Part shown: piece after piece, positions 32,393 through 41,336 of the stretch | Numbering within the stretch: the stretch's first letter is position 1 | Layout: the number at the start of each line of letters is the position of its first letter | Source: Cyanobium sp. ATX 6A2 | Lineage (GTDB): Bacteria; Cyanobacteriota; Cyanobacteriia; PCC-6307; Cyanobiaceae | Length of the DNA: 57,697 nt | NCBI RefSeq assembly: GCF_024346355.1 | Contig: NZ_JAGQCU010000019.1 | Location: forward strand, 1 to 57,697 | Reading direction: 5' to 3' | Program-made: the position numbers and the translations under genes | The notes under the pieces: generated by a model | Databases searched by the model: none | Told to the model about the DNA's origin: nothing | Seen by the model: only the letters and a program-made list of their open reading frames with translations

Positions 32393-33574
32393 ATGAAGGC
32401 GATGATCCTGGCGGCTGGCAAGGGAACCCGGGTGCAACCCATCACGCACACCATTCCCAAGCCGATGATCCCCATCCTGCAGAAACCCGTGATGGAGTTC
32501 CTGCTGGAATTGCTGCGGCAGCACGGCTTCACCGAGGTGATGGTGAACGTATCGCACCTGGCTGAGGAGATCGAAAACTATTTCCGCGACGGCCAGCGCT
32601 TCGGGGTGGAGATCGCCTACAGCTTCGAGGGCCGCATCGAGGATGGCGAGCTGATCGGTGACGCTCTGGGCTCGGCCGGTGGGCTGAAGAAGATCCAGAA
32701 CTTCCAGCGTTTCTTCGATGACACCTTCGTGGTGCTCTGCGGGGATGCCCTGATCGATCTCGACCTCAGCGAGGCCGTGCGCCGCCACCGGGAGAAGGGA
32801 GCGTTGGCCAGCCTGGTCACCAAGCGGGTGCCCCGCGATCAGGTGAGCAGTTATGGCGTCGTCGTGACCGACGACAACGGCCAGGTGCTCTCCTTCCAGG
32901 AGAAACCCGCCGTGGGCGAGGCCGCCAGCGACATGATCAACACGGGCATCTACATCTTCGAGCCCGAAGTGATCGACTTCATCCCCAGCGGGGTGCCCTT
33001 CGACATCGGTTCAGACCTCTTCCCCCTGCTGGTGAAGAGTGGGGCACCCTTTTTTGCCCTGCCGATGGAATTTGAATGGGTGGACATCGGCCGGGTGCCC
33101 GACTATTGGCAGGCTATCCGCAGTGTGCTGATGGGGGAGGTTCGCCAGGTGCAGATCCCTGGCAAGGAGGTGATACCCGGCGTGTTCACCGGTTTGAACG
33201 TTGCTGCCAACTGGGAGAAGATCAACGTTCAGGGGCCGGTGTATGTGGGCGGGATGACCCGAATCGAAGATGGCGTTACCATCATCGGCCCGGCGATGAT
33301 CGGCCCCAGCTGCCAGATCTGCGAGGGCGCCACGATCGACAACTCAATCATCTTTGACTACTCGCGCATCGGCGCCGGTGTGCGCCTGGCTGAGAAACTG
33401 GTGTTCGGCCGCTACTGCGTGGACCGCAACGGCGACCACTTCGACCTGCAGGATGCCGCCCTTGACTGGCTGATCACCGATGCCCGGCGGCAGGACGTGC
33501 TGGAGCCCTCACCCCACCAGAAGGCCCTGGCTGATCTGCTCGGGAGCGACCTCAGCCTCAGCAAGGCGAGCTGA
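32393..33574 (+). CDS. NDP-sugar pyrophosphorylase (nucleotidyltransferase)
   Basis: Predicted to make a nucleotide sugar from a sugar 1-phosphate and NTP. The 393-residue protein has the signature MKAMILAAGKGTRVQPITHTIPKPMIPI, then LCGDALIDLDL (metal-binding Asp), FQEKP and NTGIYIFEPEV. The C-terminal third is a left-handed beta-helix-like region (VYVGGMTRIEDGVTIIGPAMIGPSC). It resembles mannose-1-phosphate guanylyltransferase and glucose-1-phosphate transferases; the substrate cannot be fixed by eye. The 3' end overlaps metF by 17 bases convergently. Confidence 0.85.
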   Translation: MKAMILAAGKGTRVQPITHTIPKPMIPILQKPVMEFLLELLRQHGFTEVMVNVSHLAEEIENYFRDGQRFGVEIAYSFEGRIEDGELIGDALGSAGGLKKIQNFQRFFDDTFVVLCGDALIDLDLSEAVRRHREKGALASLVTKRVPRDQVSSYGVVVTDDNGQVLSFQEKPAVGEAASDMINTGIYIFEPEVIDFIPSGVPFDIGSDLFPLLVKSGAPFFALPMEFEWVDIGRVPDYWQAIRSVLMGEVRQVQIPGKEVIPGVFTGLNVAANWEKINVQGPVYVGGMTRIEDGVTIIGPAMIGPSCQICEGATIDNSIIFDYSRIGAGVRLAEKLVFGRYCVDRNGDHFDLQDAALDWLITDARRQDVLEPSPHQKALADLLGSDLSLSKAS

Positions 33575-34508
33575 GCATCGGCTCAGGCTGCGTCGCTTCC
33601 GCCCGCAGCCCGGCCTGCTCAAGAATCAGGGGGATGCGCTCCTCGGCCTTGATCGCCATCAGATGCACCCCCTGGGCGATGGCCACACAGCTGGCCACCT
33701 GCTCGGCGGCGATGCGGATCCCCTCCGCAGCCGGATCGCGGGCCTCCGCCAGCCGGTCGATCAGCGCCTGGGGGATGTTGGCGCCCGGCACCACGCGGTT
33801 GATGAAGGCCGCGTTGCGAGCGGATTTGAGCAGGAACACCCCGGCCAGCACGGGCAGACCCAGGGGGGCGGCGATCTCCTCCACAAAGCGCCGCAGCGCA
33901 TCCGCATCGGTCACCATCTGGGTCTGCAGAAAGCGGGCCCCCGCGTCCCGTTTGCGCCGCACCCGGGCCCGCAGGCCGCTCCAGCTGGGGCACTGGGGGT
34001 CGGCGGCGGCGCCGGCGAAGAAGGCGGTGCCGCCATCGGGCAGGCTGCCACTCACCGGATCCGCTCCCTGGTTGAGCTGATCCACCAGGCGCAGCAGCCG
34101 CACCGACTCCAGCTCATTCACCGCCCGGGCCGTGGGTTGATCGCCGGCCCGCACCGGATCGCCGGTGAGGCAGAGCAGGTTGCGCAGGCCGAGGGCGTGG
34201 GCGCCGAGCAGGTCGGCCTGGAGAGCGATGCGATTGCGATCGCGGCAGGCCATCTGCAGCACCGACTCGAGCCCCTCCTCCTGCAGCAACCGACACACCG
34301 CCAGGCTGCTCATGCGCATCACGGCACGGCTGCCGTCGGTGACGTTGATGGCATGCACCCAGCCGCGCAACTGGCGGGCTGCAGCGAGGGTGCGGGAGGG
34401 ATCGCCTCCCCGCGGCGGTGTGACTTCTGCGGTGATCGCCGTGCGGCCACTGGCCAGAGCCTGTTGGAGCAGCAAGCCGGGCCTCAGGTCGCAGAGACCA
34501 TCATGCAA
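33558..34508 (-). CDS. metF: Methylenetetrahydrofolate reductase
   Basis: Reduces 5,10-methylene-THF to 5-methyl-THF for methionine synthesis. The 316-residue TIM-barrel protein has TAITAEVTPPRGGDP (with the catalytic Glu), LLCLTGDPV, and the FAD/folate-contact region RKRDAGARFLQTQMV. The 300-residue scale fits the bacterial catalytic domain without the eukaryotic regulatory half. The start is uncertain: TTG 34508 is the first in-frame start, and GTG/CTG codons just inside are alternatives. Confidence 0.9.
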   Translation of the reverse strand: MHDGLCDLRPGLLLQQALASGRTAITAEVTPPRGGDPSRTLAAARQLRGWVHAINVTDGSRAVMRMSSLAVCRLLQEEGLESVLQMACRDRNRIALQADLLGAHALGLRNLLCLTGDPVRAGDQPTARAVNELESVRLLRLVDQLNQGADPVSGSLPDGGTAFFAGAAADPQCPSWSGLRARVRRKRDAGARFLQTQMVTDADALRRFVEEIAAPLGLPVLAGVFLLKSARNAAFINRVVPGANIPQALIDRLAEARDPAAEGIRIAAEQVASCVAIAQGVHLMAIKAEERIPLILEQAGLRAEATQPEPMLSSPC

Positions 34509-34552
34509 CGGTCCGTTCGCTGCCTAGAGTGACATCAAAGGGCAGTGGCGGC

Positions 34553-34876
34553 ATGGGTCGAGATCCTCTCCATGGCCAAAGGCAGGATGGCCCAGAGAAG
34601 GGTCTCCCCGCCCGGGCTGGCCACCTCTCGGAGCGGGAGCTGGAGATCATCGCCCTGGTGGCAGAGGGTTTAACCAATCAGGAGATCGCCGGCCAGCTCA
34701 CGATCAGCAAGCGCACGGTGGACAACCACGTGAGCAACATCTTCACCAAGACCGGCTCCAAGAACCGCGTGGCGCTGCTGAACTGGGCCATGGACCACGG
34801 CAAGATCTGCCGTGACGGCGTGAACTGCTGCGCCCTGGAGACCGGCGAAACGGACATCGCAACCCGGCTGCGCTGA
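34553..34876 (+). CDS. LuxR-type small regulator, PedR-like
   Basis: A 107-residue protein that is almost only a LuxR-type helix-turn-helix: LSERELEIIALVAEGLTNQEIAGQLTISKRTVDNHVSNIFTKTGSKNR, followed by VALLNWAMDHGKICRDGVNCCALE. The Cys-containing tail (KICRDG-NCC) matches PedR, a cyanobacterial regulator switched by thioredoxin in response to photosynthetic electron transport. Retained Cys residues make redox control plausible here. ATG 34553 is chosen; a GTG at 34529 would add eight residues. Confidence 0.82.
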   Translation: MGRDPLHGQRQDGPEKGLPARAGHLSERELEIIALVAEGLTNQEIAGQLTISKRTVDNHVSNIFTKTGSKNRVALLNWAMDHGKICRDGVNCCALETGETDIATRLR

Positions 34877-34886
34877 GGGCCGAGCC

Positions 34887-35066
34887 TCAGAGCGGCTGAA
34901 GGGCATCGGCGCCGGCCGAGGCGGCCGGATCCGTCACCCGCACCGCCAGCGGTTCGAGGGTGAAGGCGGCGTCCTCAAGGTCAAACAGCTCGGCATAGGC
35001 GAGGCAGTCGTCGCGGTCGCGCCCGGCGTAACGCAGGACCCCATGGCTGTCGTAGAGACCCAGCAA
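34887..35066 (-). CDS. Small 59-residue protein, unknown function
   Basis: Begins at TTG 35066, with GAAGG seven bases upstream, and reads LLGLYDSHGVLRYAGRDR, then CLAYAELFDLEDAAFTLEPL, then an Ala/Asp-rich tail. The amphipathic pattern and acidic composition look coding, not random. It lies 21 bases after the CYTH gene stop and in the same frame as it, ending 10 bases before the PedR-like stop. It fills an otherwise empty slot in the nadK-CYTH direction. Family not recognised. Confidence 0.5.
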   Translation of the reverse strand: MLGLYDSHGVLRYAGRDRDDCLAYAELFDLEDAAFTLEPLAVRVTDPAASAGADALQPL

Positions 35067-35087
35067 GGCGAAACCTTCAGGAAATCT

Positions 35088-35693
35088 TTAGCGCGATCCT
35101 AGGGCCAGCAGCAGCCCCTCACGCCGCTGCGCCGGCCAGCTGGCAAAGGGTTCGTGGGCCAGGGCAGCATTGCTGAGCTCATGGCGGCCGGTGAGCTCAA
35201 GGCCGCACCAGGGCGGCACCGCCACCGGCTGATCCGGCCTCTCCAGTTCCACCTCCGCCACCACCAGCGGCGCATTGGCCCCCTCGAACACGTCCACCAC
35301 CCAGTCGCCACCGGCCAGATCCAGGCCATGACGGCGCTTGCGCAGCTGCCGCTCCGTGAGCGCGAGCAGCGACCCGGCATCGGCGGGGGGAATGGGGTAT
35401 TCGAACTCCTGCCGCACCAGCCCCTCGGCGGACTGGGGCTCACCCGCCGGCGCCGGGGCCTTGAGGGTGAGCCAGGCCCGTTCTCCCTCCACTGGCGTTG
35501 CCCCAGAGGCGCCGGCCTCGTGGCTGAGACGCACCCGCAGGGTGATGCTGCCCGGCGAGCTGGTGAGGTAGCCCTGCTGCAGCTCGTGCTGCCAGCGCAC
35601 ATGGGGCCGCCAGCCATCGCCGATCACCAGGAAGCGGCGTTCGATCTCCACACCCACGGCCGGCGCAGCGTCTGCCCCATTGTGCGACGGCAC
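35088..35693 (-). CDS. CYTH-domain (triphosphate tunnel) phosphatase
   Basis: CYTH proteins hydrolyse inorganic triphosphate or related tri/diphosphates in a beta-barrel tunnel. The 201-residue product has VGVEIERRFLV at the N-terminus, SITLRVRLS, AWLTLKAP, RQEFEYPIP, DWVVDVFEG and VVAEVELE, which are the alternating charged strands of the family. The signature ExExK reads E16-I-E18-R-R20: the Lys is replaced by Arg. GTG 35693 gives the listed start, but the first five codons lie in a 24-base tandem repeat shared with the nadK end, so GTG 35657 may be the true start. Confidence 0.82.
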   Translation of the reverse strand: MPSHNGADAAPAVGVEIERRFLVIGDGWRPHVRWQHELQQGYLTSSPGSITLRVRLSHEAGASGATPVEGERAWLTLKAPAPAGEPQSAEGLVRQEFEYPIPPADAGSLLALTERQLRKRRHGLDLAGGDWVVDVFEGANAPLVVAEVELERPDQPVAVPPWCGLELTGRHELSNAALAHEPFASWPAQRREGLLLALGSR

Positions 35694-35723
35694 TGCGGCC
35701 TAATTGTGCGAGGGCACAGCGGC
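35679..35723. repeat. 24-base tandem duplication at the nadK-CYTH junction
   Basis: ATTGTGCGACGGCACTGCGGC (35679 on) recurs 24 bases later with two mismatches. One copy encodes the nadK C-terminus ending VPSHN and its stop; the other encodes the annotated CYTH start MPSHN. The likeness of the two peptides is thus a duplication product. Confidence 0.8.
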
Positions 35724-36686
35724 AACCAGGCTGCCGGCCCAGTGCAGCTTGTGGGTGAGGGTGCGGTAGTAGGAGGGACTCTGCTCCAGCTGCACCATCA
35801 GCGCCGGGTGGTCGGCACGGCGCACCTCGGCCCGATCGCCCGGTTCGAGCGTGGCGGCATGGGCGCCGTCCTTCCACAGCCGCACCCGCCGGCTGCTCTC
35901 CCCGAGGGGCCAGAGGCTGAGCTCGGCGCGCGGCGGCACCACCAGGGCACGGCTGGAGAGGCTGATCGGACAGATCGGATTGACCACGATGGCCTCGATC
36001 CCGGGGTGCAGGATCGGCCCCCCCGCCGCCATGGCATAGCCGGTGGAGCCGGTGGGGGTGGCAATGATCAGCCCGTCGCCGCGGTACTGGTCCACCACCT
36101 CGCCGTCGATCTCAAGCTCCAGCACGCAGGTGGGCGGCAGCTCATCGGCTCCTGGCCGCACGTAGAAATCGTTGAGGGCCACGTGATGGTCGTGCAGCTC
36201 GGCCTCCACCCCATCGCCGCGGTGGATGCGGGCCTGCAGCATCATGCGGCTCTCGAGGGCAAAGCGATCGTGGCGCAGGCGCTGCCACAGGCTCACCCCG
36301 GCATCGCCGGGGGGAATGGCGGCGGGGTTGGCGCCCGGGCGGCCATTGGCCCGCCGGGTGGGCCCGTTCTCCAGCCGCAGCAGGGCGCGATCGTGGGTGA
36401 GGAAGCCCAGGTTGCCGCCCACGTTGAAGCAGAGGATCGGCACCGCCAGTGGAGCCAGATGGCGGGCGGCGCCGAGCACGGTGCCGTCGCCTCCCAGCAC
36501 CACGGCCAGATCGGGCAGGGTGTCTTCAGTGGCCAGCAGCCCCGGGAAGGGATCGACTGCGGCGCCGGAGTTGGCACTCACCACAACCACTCCCTGGCTG
36601 CGCAGATCGTCGGCGCAGCGGCGGCTCTGGCGCTGGGCAGCCTGGCTGCCGGAGCGCGCGATCAGCCAGACCCGCTCCAGGCGCAT
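35700..36686 (-). CDS. nadK: NAD kinase
   Basis: Phosphorylates NAD to NADP. The 328-residue protein has the catalytic GGDG in [17 protein letters not shown], the NE/D motif region in [12 protein letters not shown], and the Gly-rich [19 protein letters not shown]. Length and motifs are those of cyanobacterial NadK group proteins; two isoforms are usual in cyanobacteria and I cannot assign which. It starts seven bases beyond the ndhE stop and may be part of the ndhA-I-G-E transcript. Confidence 0.94.
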   Translation of the reverse strand: MRLERVWLIARSGSQAAQRQSRRCADDLRSQGVVVVSANSGAAVDPFPGLLATEDTLPDLAVVLGGDGTVLGAARHLAPLAVPILCFNVGGNLGFLTHDRALLRLENGPTRRANGRPGANPAAIPPGDAGVSLWQRLRHDRFALESRMMLQARIHRGDGVEAELHDHHVALNDFYVRPGADELPPTCVLELEIDGEVVDQYRGDGLIIATPTGSTGYAMAAGGPILHPGIEAIVVNPICPISLSSRALVVPPRAELSLWPLGESSRRVRLWKDGAHAATLEPGDRAEVRRADHPALMVQLEQSPSYYRTLTHKLHWAGSLVAAVPSHN

Positions 36687-36693
36687 GGACGGG

Positions 36694-37023
36694 CTACCAG
36701 CGCAGCAGGTTGAAGCGCTCCATGTCCACCGTGTCGCGGTTGCGGTAGAGGGAGAGCAGGATCGCCAGGCCCACGGCAGCCTCCGCTGCGGCCACGGTGA
36801 TCACGAAGATGGCGAACACCTGGCCGCGGATCAGCTGGCCGTCGAGATAGCTGGAGAAAGCCATCAGGTTGATGTTCACGGCATTGAGCATCAGCTCGAT
36901 GCTCATCAGCACCCGCACCGCGTTACGGCTGTTGATCAGTCCCCACACCCCGGTGCAGAACAGCACCGCCGCCACCACCAGGAAGGCCTGCAGGGGAATG
37001 CCGGAGTAGAGCGAGAGGTCCAT
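36694..37023 (-). CDS. ndhE: NAD(P)H-quinone oxidoreductase subunit 4L
   Basis: A 109-residue three-helix subunit (NuoK-like) of the NDH-1 membrane arm. It starts [22 protein letters not shown] and contains [16 protein letters not shown] with the conserved membrane Glu, and [24 protein letters not shown] with the second Glu. An in-frame ATG 42 bases upstream (37065) would add residues unlike the family. Last ndh gene of the ndhA-I-G-E operon. Confidence 0.95.
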   Translation of the reverse strand: MDLSLYSGIPLQAFLVVAAVLFCTGVWGLINSRNAVRVLMSIELMLNAVNINLMAFSSYLDGQLIRGQVFAIFVITVAAAEAAVGLAILLSLYRNRDTVDMERFNLLRW

Positions 37024-37074
37024 TGAAGGCGAGAGGCGGGAGAGCGGGCCGCAGGCAGGGGGCAAGGCAGGAGA

Positions 37075-37674
37075 TCAGCGGGGGCTGCGGTCGAGCAGCA
37101 GGGGGGTGCGGGCCTTCTCGATCAGGCCCTGATCGACACCCTCACCGGTGGCGATGTCCTGGCTGAAGACATCGCGGCGGGCCAGCACGATGGCGCCGAT
37201 CATGGCCATCAGCAGCAGCACCGAGGCCAGCTCGAAGGGCAGCAGGTAGTCGGAGAACAGGTGCTCCCCGATGCGGATGGTGGCCTCCTCACCCACGGGC
37301 TCGGGGCCGCTGCCCCAGGGGGTGGTGAAGGCCACCCGGATCAGCAGCACGAACAGGCCGCCGCAGACCAGGCCGGAGACCAGGCGACGCAAAGCCAGGC
37401 CGGGGATCGCCGCCAGGTCCTCGCGCTTGTTCACGAGCATGATCGCGAACAGGATCAACACGTTCACAGCTCCCACGTAGACCAGCACCTGGGCGGCGGC
37501 CACGAAGCTGGCGTTGAGCATCAGGTAGAGGCCGGCCACCGAGAGAAACACGCCGGCCAGCAGGAAGGCGGCGTAGACCACATTGGGCAGCAGCACCACC
37601 CCCAGAGCCCCCGCCACCACAGTGGTGGCCAGGACGGCGAAGCAGATCAGCTGGGTGGTGGACGCAATGGTCAT
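37075..37674 (-). CDS. ndhG: NAD(P)H-quinone oxidoreductase subunit 6
   Basis: A 199-residue subunit (NuoJ-like) with five helices. Features: QLICFAVLATTVVAGALGVVLLPNVVYAAFLL, VYVGAVNVLILFAIMLVNK (conserved in NuoJ) and LPFELASVLLLMAMIGAIVLARR. Its ATG shares one base with the ndhI stop (TGATG). The polar C-terminal tail is typical. Confidence 0.95.
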   Translation of the reverse strand: MTIASTTQLICFAVLATTVVAGALGVVLLPNVVYAAFLLAGVFLSVAGLYLMLNASFVAAAQVLVYVGAVNVLILFAIMLVNKREDLAAIPGLALRRLVSGLVCGGLFVLLIRVAFTTPWGSGPEPVGEEATIRIGEHLFSDYLLPFELASVLLLMAMIGAIVLARRDVFSQDIATGEGVDQGLIEKARTPLLLDRSPR

Positions 37675-38306
37675 CAGCCCTTCTCCTCGGGTGTGGGTGC
37701 GGGTGTGGCTGCGGGGGGGTCGATCTTGGGCAGGGTCTCAAGCACCTGCTCGGGCAGTCTGCCCGCCCGCGGCTCGCTGTCGGGCACACCGTGGGGATCC
37801 ACGGCCCCCTTCGGCAGATACACCAGCTCCCGCAGGGGCTGGACCGCCGGATCGCTGGTGACGCTGGTGGGCAGCCGGCCGAGGGCCACGTTGTCGTAGT
37901 TGAGGCTGTGGCGGTCGAAGGCGGCCAGCTCGTACTCCTCAGTCATCGACAGACAGTTTGTAGGGCAGTATTCCACGCAATTGCCGCAGAAGATACACAC
38001 CCCGAAGTCGATCGAATAGTTGCGCAGTTCCTTTTTCTTGGTGGCCTTGTTCATCACCCAGTCCACCACCGGCAGGTTGATCGGGCAAACCCGCACGCAC
38101 ACCTCACAGGAGATGCACTTGTCGAGCTCGTAGTGAATGCGGCCGCGATAGCGCTCCGACGGAATCAGCTTCTCGTAGGGATACTGCACCGTGACCGGGC
38201 GGCGGCGCAGGTGATCGAAGGTCACCGCCAGACCCTGGGTCATGTACTGGGCCGCACCCGCCGCATCACGGGTGTAGTCGCCGACTTTCTTGAGGAATCC
38301 GAACAT
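37674..38306 (-). CDS. ndhI: NAD(P)H-quinone oxidoreductase subunit I
   Basis: The 210-residue ferredoxin-like subunit carrying two [4Fe-4S] clusters that pass electrons toward plastoquinone. Both motifs are complete: [12 protein letters not shown] and [12 protein letters not shown]. The N-terminal [26 protein letters not shown] is the amphipathic membrane-contact helix. The C-terminal 35 residues are Pro/Ala-rich and variable. Confidence 0.96.
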   Translation of the reverse strand: MFGFLKKVGDYTRDAAGAAQYMTQGLAVTFDHLRRRPVTVQYPYEKLIPSERYRGRIHYELDKCISCEVCVRVCPINLPVVDWVMNKATKKKELRNYSIDFGVCIFCGNCVEYCPTNCLSMTEEYELAAFDRHSLNYDNVALGRLPTSVTSDPAVQPLRELVYLPKGAVDPHGVPDSEPRAGRLPEQVLETLPKIDPPAATPAPTPEEKG

Positions 38307-38403
38307 GGAACTCAGGCGGTGATGGGGTCATGATGGCGCCCCCGGCGGCAAGCTGACCGGGAGGTGGGGCCAGGGGGCTGCCCGCATGCTGGCGGGCGCT
38401 GGC

Positions 38404-39564
38404 TCATCCCCCGAAGAAGGCGGGGAAGGCGAGCTTGAGGCCGGCGGTGACGAGCAGATTCACCAGGGCGATGGGGAGCAGAAACTTCCAGCCCAGGTCG
38501 AGCAGCTGATCGATGCGCACCCGCGGGGTGGTCCAGCGCAGCAGGATCGCCAGGAACACCAGCAGGTAGGCCTTGAGCACGGTCATCACCACGCCCACCG
38601 AGGCGGTGATCACCTGCACCGCCGGGGCATCGATGGGCTGCCCCAGCCAGCCCGCCAGCCACTCCACCGGTATGGGAAAGCCCCAGCCGCCCAGGTAGAG
38701 CACCGACACCAGCAGGGCCGAGAGCACCAGGTTGATGTAGCTGCCCAGGTAGAAGAGGGCGAATTTCATGCCGGCGTATTCGGTTTGATAGCCGGCCACC
38801 AGCTCCTCCTCGGCCTCGGGAAGGTCGAAGGGCAGGCGCTCACACTCGGCCAGGGCGCAGATCCAGAAGATCACAAAGCCCACCGGCTGGCGCCAGATGT
38901 TCCAGCTGAGGATGCCGGCGCCGCTTTGCTGATTAACGATGTCGACGGTGCTGAGCGAGTTGCTCATCATCACCACCGCCAGCACGGCCAGGGCCAGGGG
39001 GATCTCGTAGCTGATCGACTGGGCCGCCGCCCGCAGGCCGCCCAGCAGGGAATATTTGTTGTTGGAGGCATAGCCGCTCATCAGCAGGCCGATCGGCTGG
39101 ATGCTGCTGAGGGAGATCCACAGAAAGATCCCCACGCCCACGTTGCTGATCAGCAGGTTCTGGCCGAAGGGCACCACCAGCCAGCTGAGGATCACCGGGA
39201 TCAGCACCAGCACCGGCCCGAGGGTGAACAGCAGGCCGTCGGCCCGGGCCGGGATGATGTCTTCCTTGAACAGCAGCTTGAGGCCATCGGCCAGGGGCTG
39301 GAGCACCCCCAGGGCACCGGCGTATTCCGGGCCGATGCGCTGCTGCACGGCGGCGGAGATCTTGCGCTCCAGCCACACGTTCACCAGCACGCCGATCACG
39401 GCCGCCACCAGCACCAGCAGCATCGGCAGCGGCAGCCACAGCAGGTGGGCGGTGCCGGCGCTGAGGCCGGCACCCTGCAGAAGGGTTTCAAAGCTGGCCT
39501 GCAGATCGAGGCCTGCGGCTGCGTCGAGCCCCGGTGCGCTGCCGGGGGCCGAGGTGCTCACCAT
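38404..39564 (-). CDS. ndhA: NAD(P)H-quinone oxidoreductase subunit 1
   Basis: The 386-residue subunit (NuoH-like) that forms the quinone-access site at the junction of the two arms. Conserved blocks: [54 protein letters not shown] and [27 protein letters not shown]. First gene of the operon; the 97-base gap to ndhI is the largest within it. The first 20 residues are variable. Confidence 0.96.
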   Translation of the reverse strand: MVSTSAPGSAPGLDAAAGLDLQASFETLLQGAGLSAGTAHLLWLPLPMLLVLVAAVIGVLVNVWLERKISAAVQQRIGPEYAGALGVLQPLADGLKLLFKEDIIPARADGLLFTLGPVLVLIPVILSWLVVPFGQNLLISNVGVGIFLWISLSSIQPIGLLMSGYASNNKYSLLGGLRAAAQSISYEIPLALAVLAVVMMSNSLSTVDIVNQQSGAGILSWNIWRQPVGFVIFWICALAECERLPFDLPEAEEELVAGYQTEYAGMKFALFYLGSYINLVLSALLVSVLYLGGWGFPIPVEWLAGWLGQPIDAPAVQVITASVGVVMTVLKAYLLVFLAILLRWTTPRVRIDQLLDLGWKFLLPIALVNLLVTAGLKLAFPAFFGG

Positions 39565-39588
39565 GGGGGCTGCTCAGGTAGGGGCAAC

Positions 39589-40785
39589 TTAGCGGGCGTC
39601 CAGGGGCTGCCACTGGCGGGGTAGCGAGCCGGTGTAGATCTGCGAGGGCCGGAAGATACGGTTGGCCCCCAGCTGCTCCTTCCAGTGGGCCAGCCAGCCG
39701 GCGGTGCGGGCGATGGCAAAGATCGGCGTGAACAGATCCCTGGGGATGCCGAGCTTGCGGTACACCAGCCCGGAATAGAAGTCGACGTTGGGATAGATGC
39801 CCTTGGGCCCCAGGCGCTCGGCGGCCGCCCGCTCGAGGGCGCAGGCCAGGTCGTAGAGGGGGTCGTGGCCGAAGCGGTCGAACAGCTGCTCGGCCAGGCT
39901 CTGCAGGATCACCGCCCGGGGATCCTTCACCTTGTATTCCCGGTGGCCGAAACCCATGATCTTCTGACGCTCGGCGATGGCCCGATCCAGCCAGGGCTCC
40001 ACCTGGTCAGGGCTGCCGATCGCTTCGAGCATGGCCAGCACGTCCTCGTTGGCACCGCCGTGCAGGGGGCCCGCCAGGGTGCCCACCGCCGAGGCCACCA
40101 CGGCGTAGGGATCGGTGAGGGTGCTGGCGGTGACGCGGGCGCTGAAGGTGCTGGCGTTGAGGCTGTGCTCGGAATGGATGATCAGGCAGGCATCGAAGAT
40201 GCGGGCCGCCAGCGGATCGGGCTCCCGCTCGGTGAGCATGTAGAGGAAGTTGGCCGCGTAGGGCAGGTCGTCGCGGGGCTGGATCGGATCCTGGCCTTTG
40301 CGGATCAGCTGGAATGCCGCCACCATCGTGGGGATCTTGGCCAGCAGGCGCACCACCGCCCCGTAGATGTATTCGGGATTGTCGAGGGCGCGGCGGGAAT
40401 AGAAGAGCCCCAGGGAGGCGGCGCTGGCCTGGAGGGCATCCATCGGATGGCCCTGGGCGGGGAAGCTCTTCATCATGTCGCGGATGCGGAAGCTCACCCG
40501 CCGGTGCATCTGCACCTCGTGCTCGAACTCCCGCAGCTGCACCGCGGTGGGCAGATCACCCCAGATCAGCAGGTAGGCGGTTTCCAGAAACGTGCTCTGG
40601 GCCGCCAGGATCGCCGTGTCGAAGCCGCGATAGGTGAGCTGCCCCTGACGGCCGTCGATGTCGCAGATGGCCGACTGGGTGGCCGGCACCCCCTCGAGTC
40701 CGGGGCGGAACGGCGGCGGCGTGGCCGGAGCCGGAGCTGGAGCCGGGGGGACATCACTGGCGGTGTGCGACGCAGTGTCACTCAC
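39589..40785 (-). CDS. gltA: Citrate synthase
   Basis: Condenses oxaloacetate with acetyl-CoA. The catalytic residues are seen in IIHSEHSLNAS, GPLHGGANEDV and MGFGHREYKVKDPRA (His/His/Asp arrangement) and the conserved FRPGLEGVPATQSAICDIDG leads the mature domain. GTG 40785 gives 398 residues with a short Pro/Ala-rich lead; an ATG at 40833 would add 16 basic residues. It sits upstream of the ndh operon, 24 bases before ndhA, and downstream of sixA. Confidence 0.94.
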   Translation of the reverse strand: MSDTASHTASDVPPAPAPAPATPPPFRPGLEGVPATQSAICDIDGRQGQLTYRGFDTAILAAQSTFLETAYLLIWGDLPTAVQLREFEHEVQMHRRVSFRIRDMMKSFPAQGHPMDALQASAASLGLFYSRRALDNPEYIYGAVVRLLAKIPTMVAAFQLIRKGQDPIQPRDDLPYAANFLYMLTEREPDPLAARIFDACLIIHSEHSLNASTFSARVTASTLTDPYAVVASAVGTLAGPLHGGANEDVLAMLEAIGSPDQVEPWLDRAIAERQKIMGFGHREYKVKDPRAVILQSLAEQLFDRFGHDPLYDLACALERAAAERLGPKGIYPNVDFYSGLVYRKLGIPRDLFTPIFAIARTAGWLAHWKEQLGANRIFRPSQIYTGSLPRQWQPLDAR

Positions 40786-40847
40786 GGGCAGACGGGCAGG
40801 CAGGGCTTCGGCGACCCTACGGCCAGCCGCCATCCGGCGCCGTAGCG

Positions 40848-41336
40848 CTAGCTGCCGCCCAGCAGCTGCCGGGGGCCCATCAGCAGCCGCAGCTGGCCCC
40901 GGGGCCGGGCCGAACCCGGGGGGAAATCGAGGTGCAGCAGCGCCACGCCGGCCTTCTTGAGCGGCACCCGGCCGGGCTCCGCGCCGATCAGGGCCGCCGC
41001 CAGCAGGCCGAGATCGGGCTCATGGCCCACCAGCGCCAGGCGCTGCCCGGCCGCCACAGCGCGCAGCAGGGGCCAGGGGTCACCGCCCGGCGCGAGGCCC
41101 TCGGCCAGCTGCACGGCCGGTGCCAGGCCGGCGGCGCAGGCCAGCTCGGCCGTCTGGCGAGCCCGCCGGAGCGGACTGCTGAACAGGGCGGTGCAGCCCA
41201 GATCGAGGCGCAGCAGCTGGGCCAGCACCGCCTGGGTGCGGACGCGGCCCTCGGGGGTCAGAGACCGCTCAGCATCATGGCGCTCGGGGCTGCGCTCCTC
41301 GGCGATGCCATGGCGCAGCAGCAGCAGTTCAGCCAT
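40848..41336 (-). CDS. sixA: Phosphohistidine phosphatase SixA-like
   Basis: A 162-residue member of the histidine phosphatase family, starting MAELLLLRHGIAEE with the catalytic RHG. Further conserved are LFSSPLRRARQTAEL and LVGHEPDLGLL (second His). SixA proteins remove phosphate from histidine of signalling or PTS proteins; the cyanobacterial target is not established. ATG 41336 overlaps the DUF3352 stop by eight bases. Confidence 0.86.
   Translation of the reverse strand: MAELLLLRHGIAEERSPERHDAERSLTPEGRVRTQAVLAQLLRLDLGCTALFSSPLRRARQTAELACAAGLAPAVQLAEGLAPGGDPWPLLRAVAAGQRLALVGHEPDLGLLAAALIGAEPGRVPLKKAGVALLHLDFPPGSARPRGQLRLLMGPRQLLGGS

Noticed and set aside
29234-32788. Very long open frame on the minus strand, over 1100 codons
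   Set aside because: It is antisense to ndhD, the LapA-domain gene, scpA and the nucleotidyltransferase start; the translation is Gln/His/Gly-rich, as expected for a GC-rich shadow frame.
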